Assembly (NCBI GenBank): GCA_003022985.1
Contig: PXTV01000062.1
Location: forward strand, 1-5,962
From: Bacteroidetes bacterium SW_11_45_7
GTDB lineage: Bacteria > Bacteroidota > Bacteroidia > Chitinophagales > SW-11-45-7
DNA: 5,962 nucleotides
Reading direction: 5' to 3'
Below, one piece after another: positions 5,452 through 5,962 of the stretch (within the stretch, counting starts at the first letter, position 1; every line of letters starts with the position of its first letter). The translations under genes and the position numbers were made by a program. The notes beneath the pieces were generated by a model. It had not been told where the DNA came from. It searched no databases and was given only the letters and a program-made list of their open reading frames with translations.

Positions 5452-5766
5452 TAGCTTTTATCTGCTGAATTGCTTGACCCTCTAAGTGCGGAAGGAATTG
5501 GACACCACTTTGATCTTCTTCAGCTTGCCATTCTGCGGGAATACCACAAGGTGGTGGCCCATAACTCAAAATGATGACTCGCCCAGTGGTACTATGGCAG
5601 GTTCTTGAGCTTCCTCTATGTTGCGACCAGCACCACCACAGCTTATACCTGGTGTCTCTAAGAAAACACCCTCATTTTCTGATAAATAGTCAAAATTTCC
5701 AATTTGGAAGGAGATGTTGCATATATTAAAAGCTAATTTTACTTGACTTATAATAATTTTATACAA
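5381..5766 (-). pseudogene. Possible decayed or frameshifted small ORF, unknown function
   Basis: Two minus-strand frames abut: 5766-5566 (66 residues, starting MYKIIISQVKLAFNI and ending VPLGESSF) and 5569-5381 (62 codons, starting at a TTG, with SYGPPPCGIPAEWQ). They meet at TTTTGAGT. Adding one T to that run would join them in frame as one reading frame of about 128-129 residues. This could be a frameshifted gene, two unrelated chance frames, or a remnant. The C-terminal third lies inside the repeat element, which argues against a conserved end. I recognise no domain. The residues include CGGAGRN and PPPCGIP segments but no clear metal site or signal peptide. Confidence 0.22.
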
Positions 5767-5886
5767 CTTATAAAAAATATGAATAAATATCCCTTATTTT
5801 GGTTCTTCTCAAATTCGGTTGGCTAAAAGTTTGCTAATAGGGTTATTATGCAAAGCCATAATTTTTAAGGAAAAATAATATTTGTC
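5767..5886. other. AT-rich intergenic spacer
   Basis: Together with 5298-5766 this makes nearly 600 bases without a supported intact gene. The segment is strongly AT-rich, with repeated ACTTATAA-like words on its left edge. It shows no convincing hairpin terminator and no exact TAnnTTTG box. It may hold the promoter for a gene starting at 5887. Confidence 0.4.
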
Positions 5887-5962
5887 ATGGAATCCAAAAG
5901 CCTTTCTTTTCAGATTCTCCAAAATAATGCGTACTTATCGCCTTTAGTTATTTCGTTGGCGG
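5887..5962 (+). CDS. Possible 5' end of a gene running off the window
   Basis: An ATG at 5887 opens a frame, MESKSLSFQILQNNAYLSPL and five further residues, that stays open to the last base (25 codons plus one base). AAGGA lies about 14 bases upstream, farther than a usual ribosome-binding site. Hydrophobic residues at the end (PLVISLA) could be the beginning of a membrane segment. The fragment is too short to identify, and a 25-codon open frame can occur by chance. Confidence 0.3.
   Translation, partial: MESKSLSFQILQNNAYLSPLVISLA

Overview
The window looks like chromosomal DNA of a Bacteroidota bacterium, probably a gliding or environmental member of the Cytophagia/Flavobacteriia type. The evidence is a GldB-type gliding lipoprotein, a PorT-like outer-membrane barrel protein, a Bacteroidota-style prohibitin-family protein, the yicC-gmk gene order, promoters of the TAnnTTTG type, and an absence of convincing Shine-Dalgarno sequences.

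Layout: bases 1-364 hold no gene but carry GC-rich inverted hairpin repeats (45-125), a 20-bp tandem repeat (208-256) and a likely -7 promoter box (341-348). Next come yicC (365-1237) and gmk (1276-1813), in the same direction and 38 bp apart. gmk is broken: about 30 codons of the GMP-binding region are missing and the frame changes at about 1470. A repeat-rich element (1818-2083) starts 4 bases after the gmk stop. apaG (2183-2569) follows, and a 13-bp-stem terminator (2572-2606) separates it from a convergent two-gene operon on the minus strand: gldB (3432-4490, start revised) followed, with a 4-base overlap, by a membrane-anchored SPFH/prohibitin protein (2620-3435). Divergent from gldB is an outer-membrane beta-barrel gene (4545-5297). 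The remainder (5298-5962) is poor in genes. It has a second repeat element (5302-5451), a possible decayed minus-strand reading frame (5381-5766), AT-rich spacer, and perhaps the start of a gene running off the end (5887-5962).

How the genes relate: yicC and gmk are housekeeping genes for RNA turnover and GMP phosphorylation. gldB, the prohibitin homologue and the barrel gene form an envelope cluster (lipoprotein, inner-membrane scaffold, outer-membrane protein).

I see no defence system, CRISPR array, RNA gene or biosynthetic cluster. The two most notable observations are the gmk lesion and a dispersed repeat family. The repeat has four copies of a two-part motif (tAGAATA, 10 bases, rGGTTyC) arranged as two inverted pairs, each pair beginning 4 bases after a gene's stop codon.
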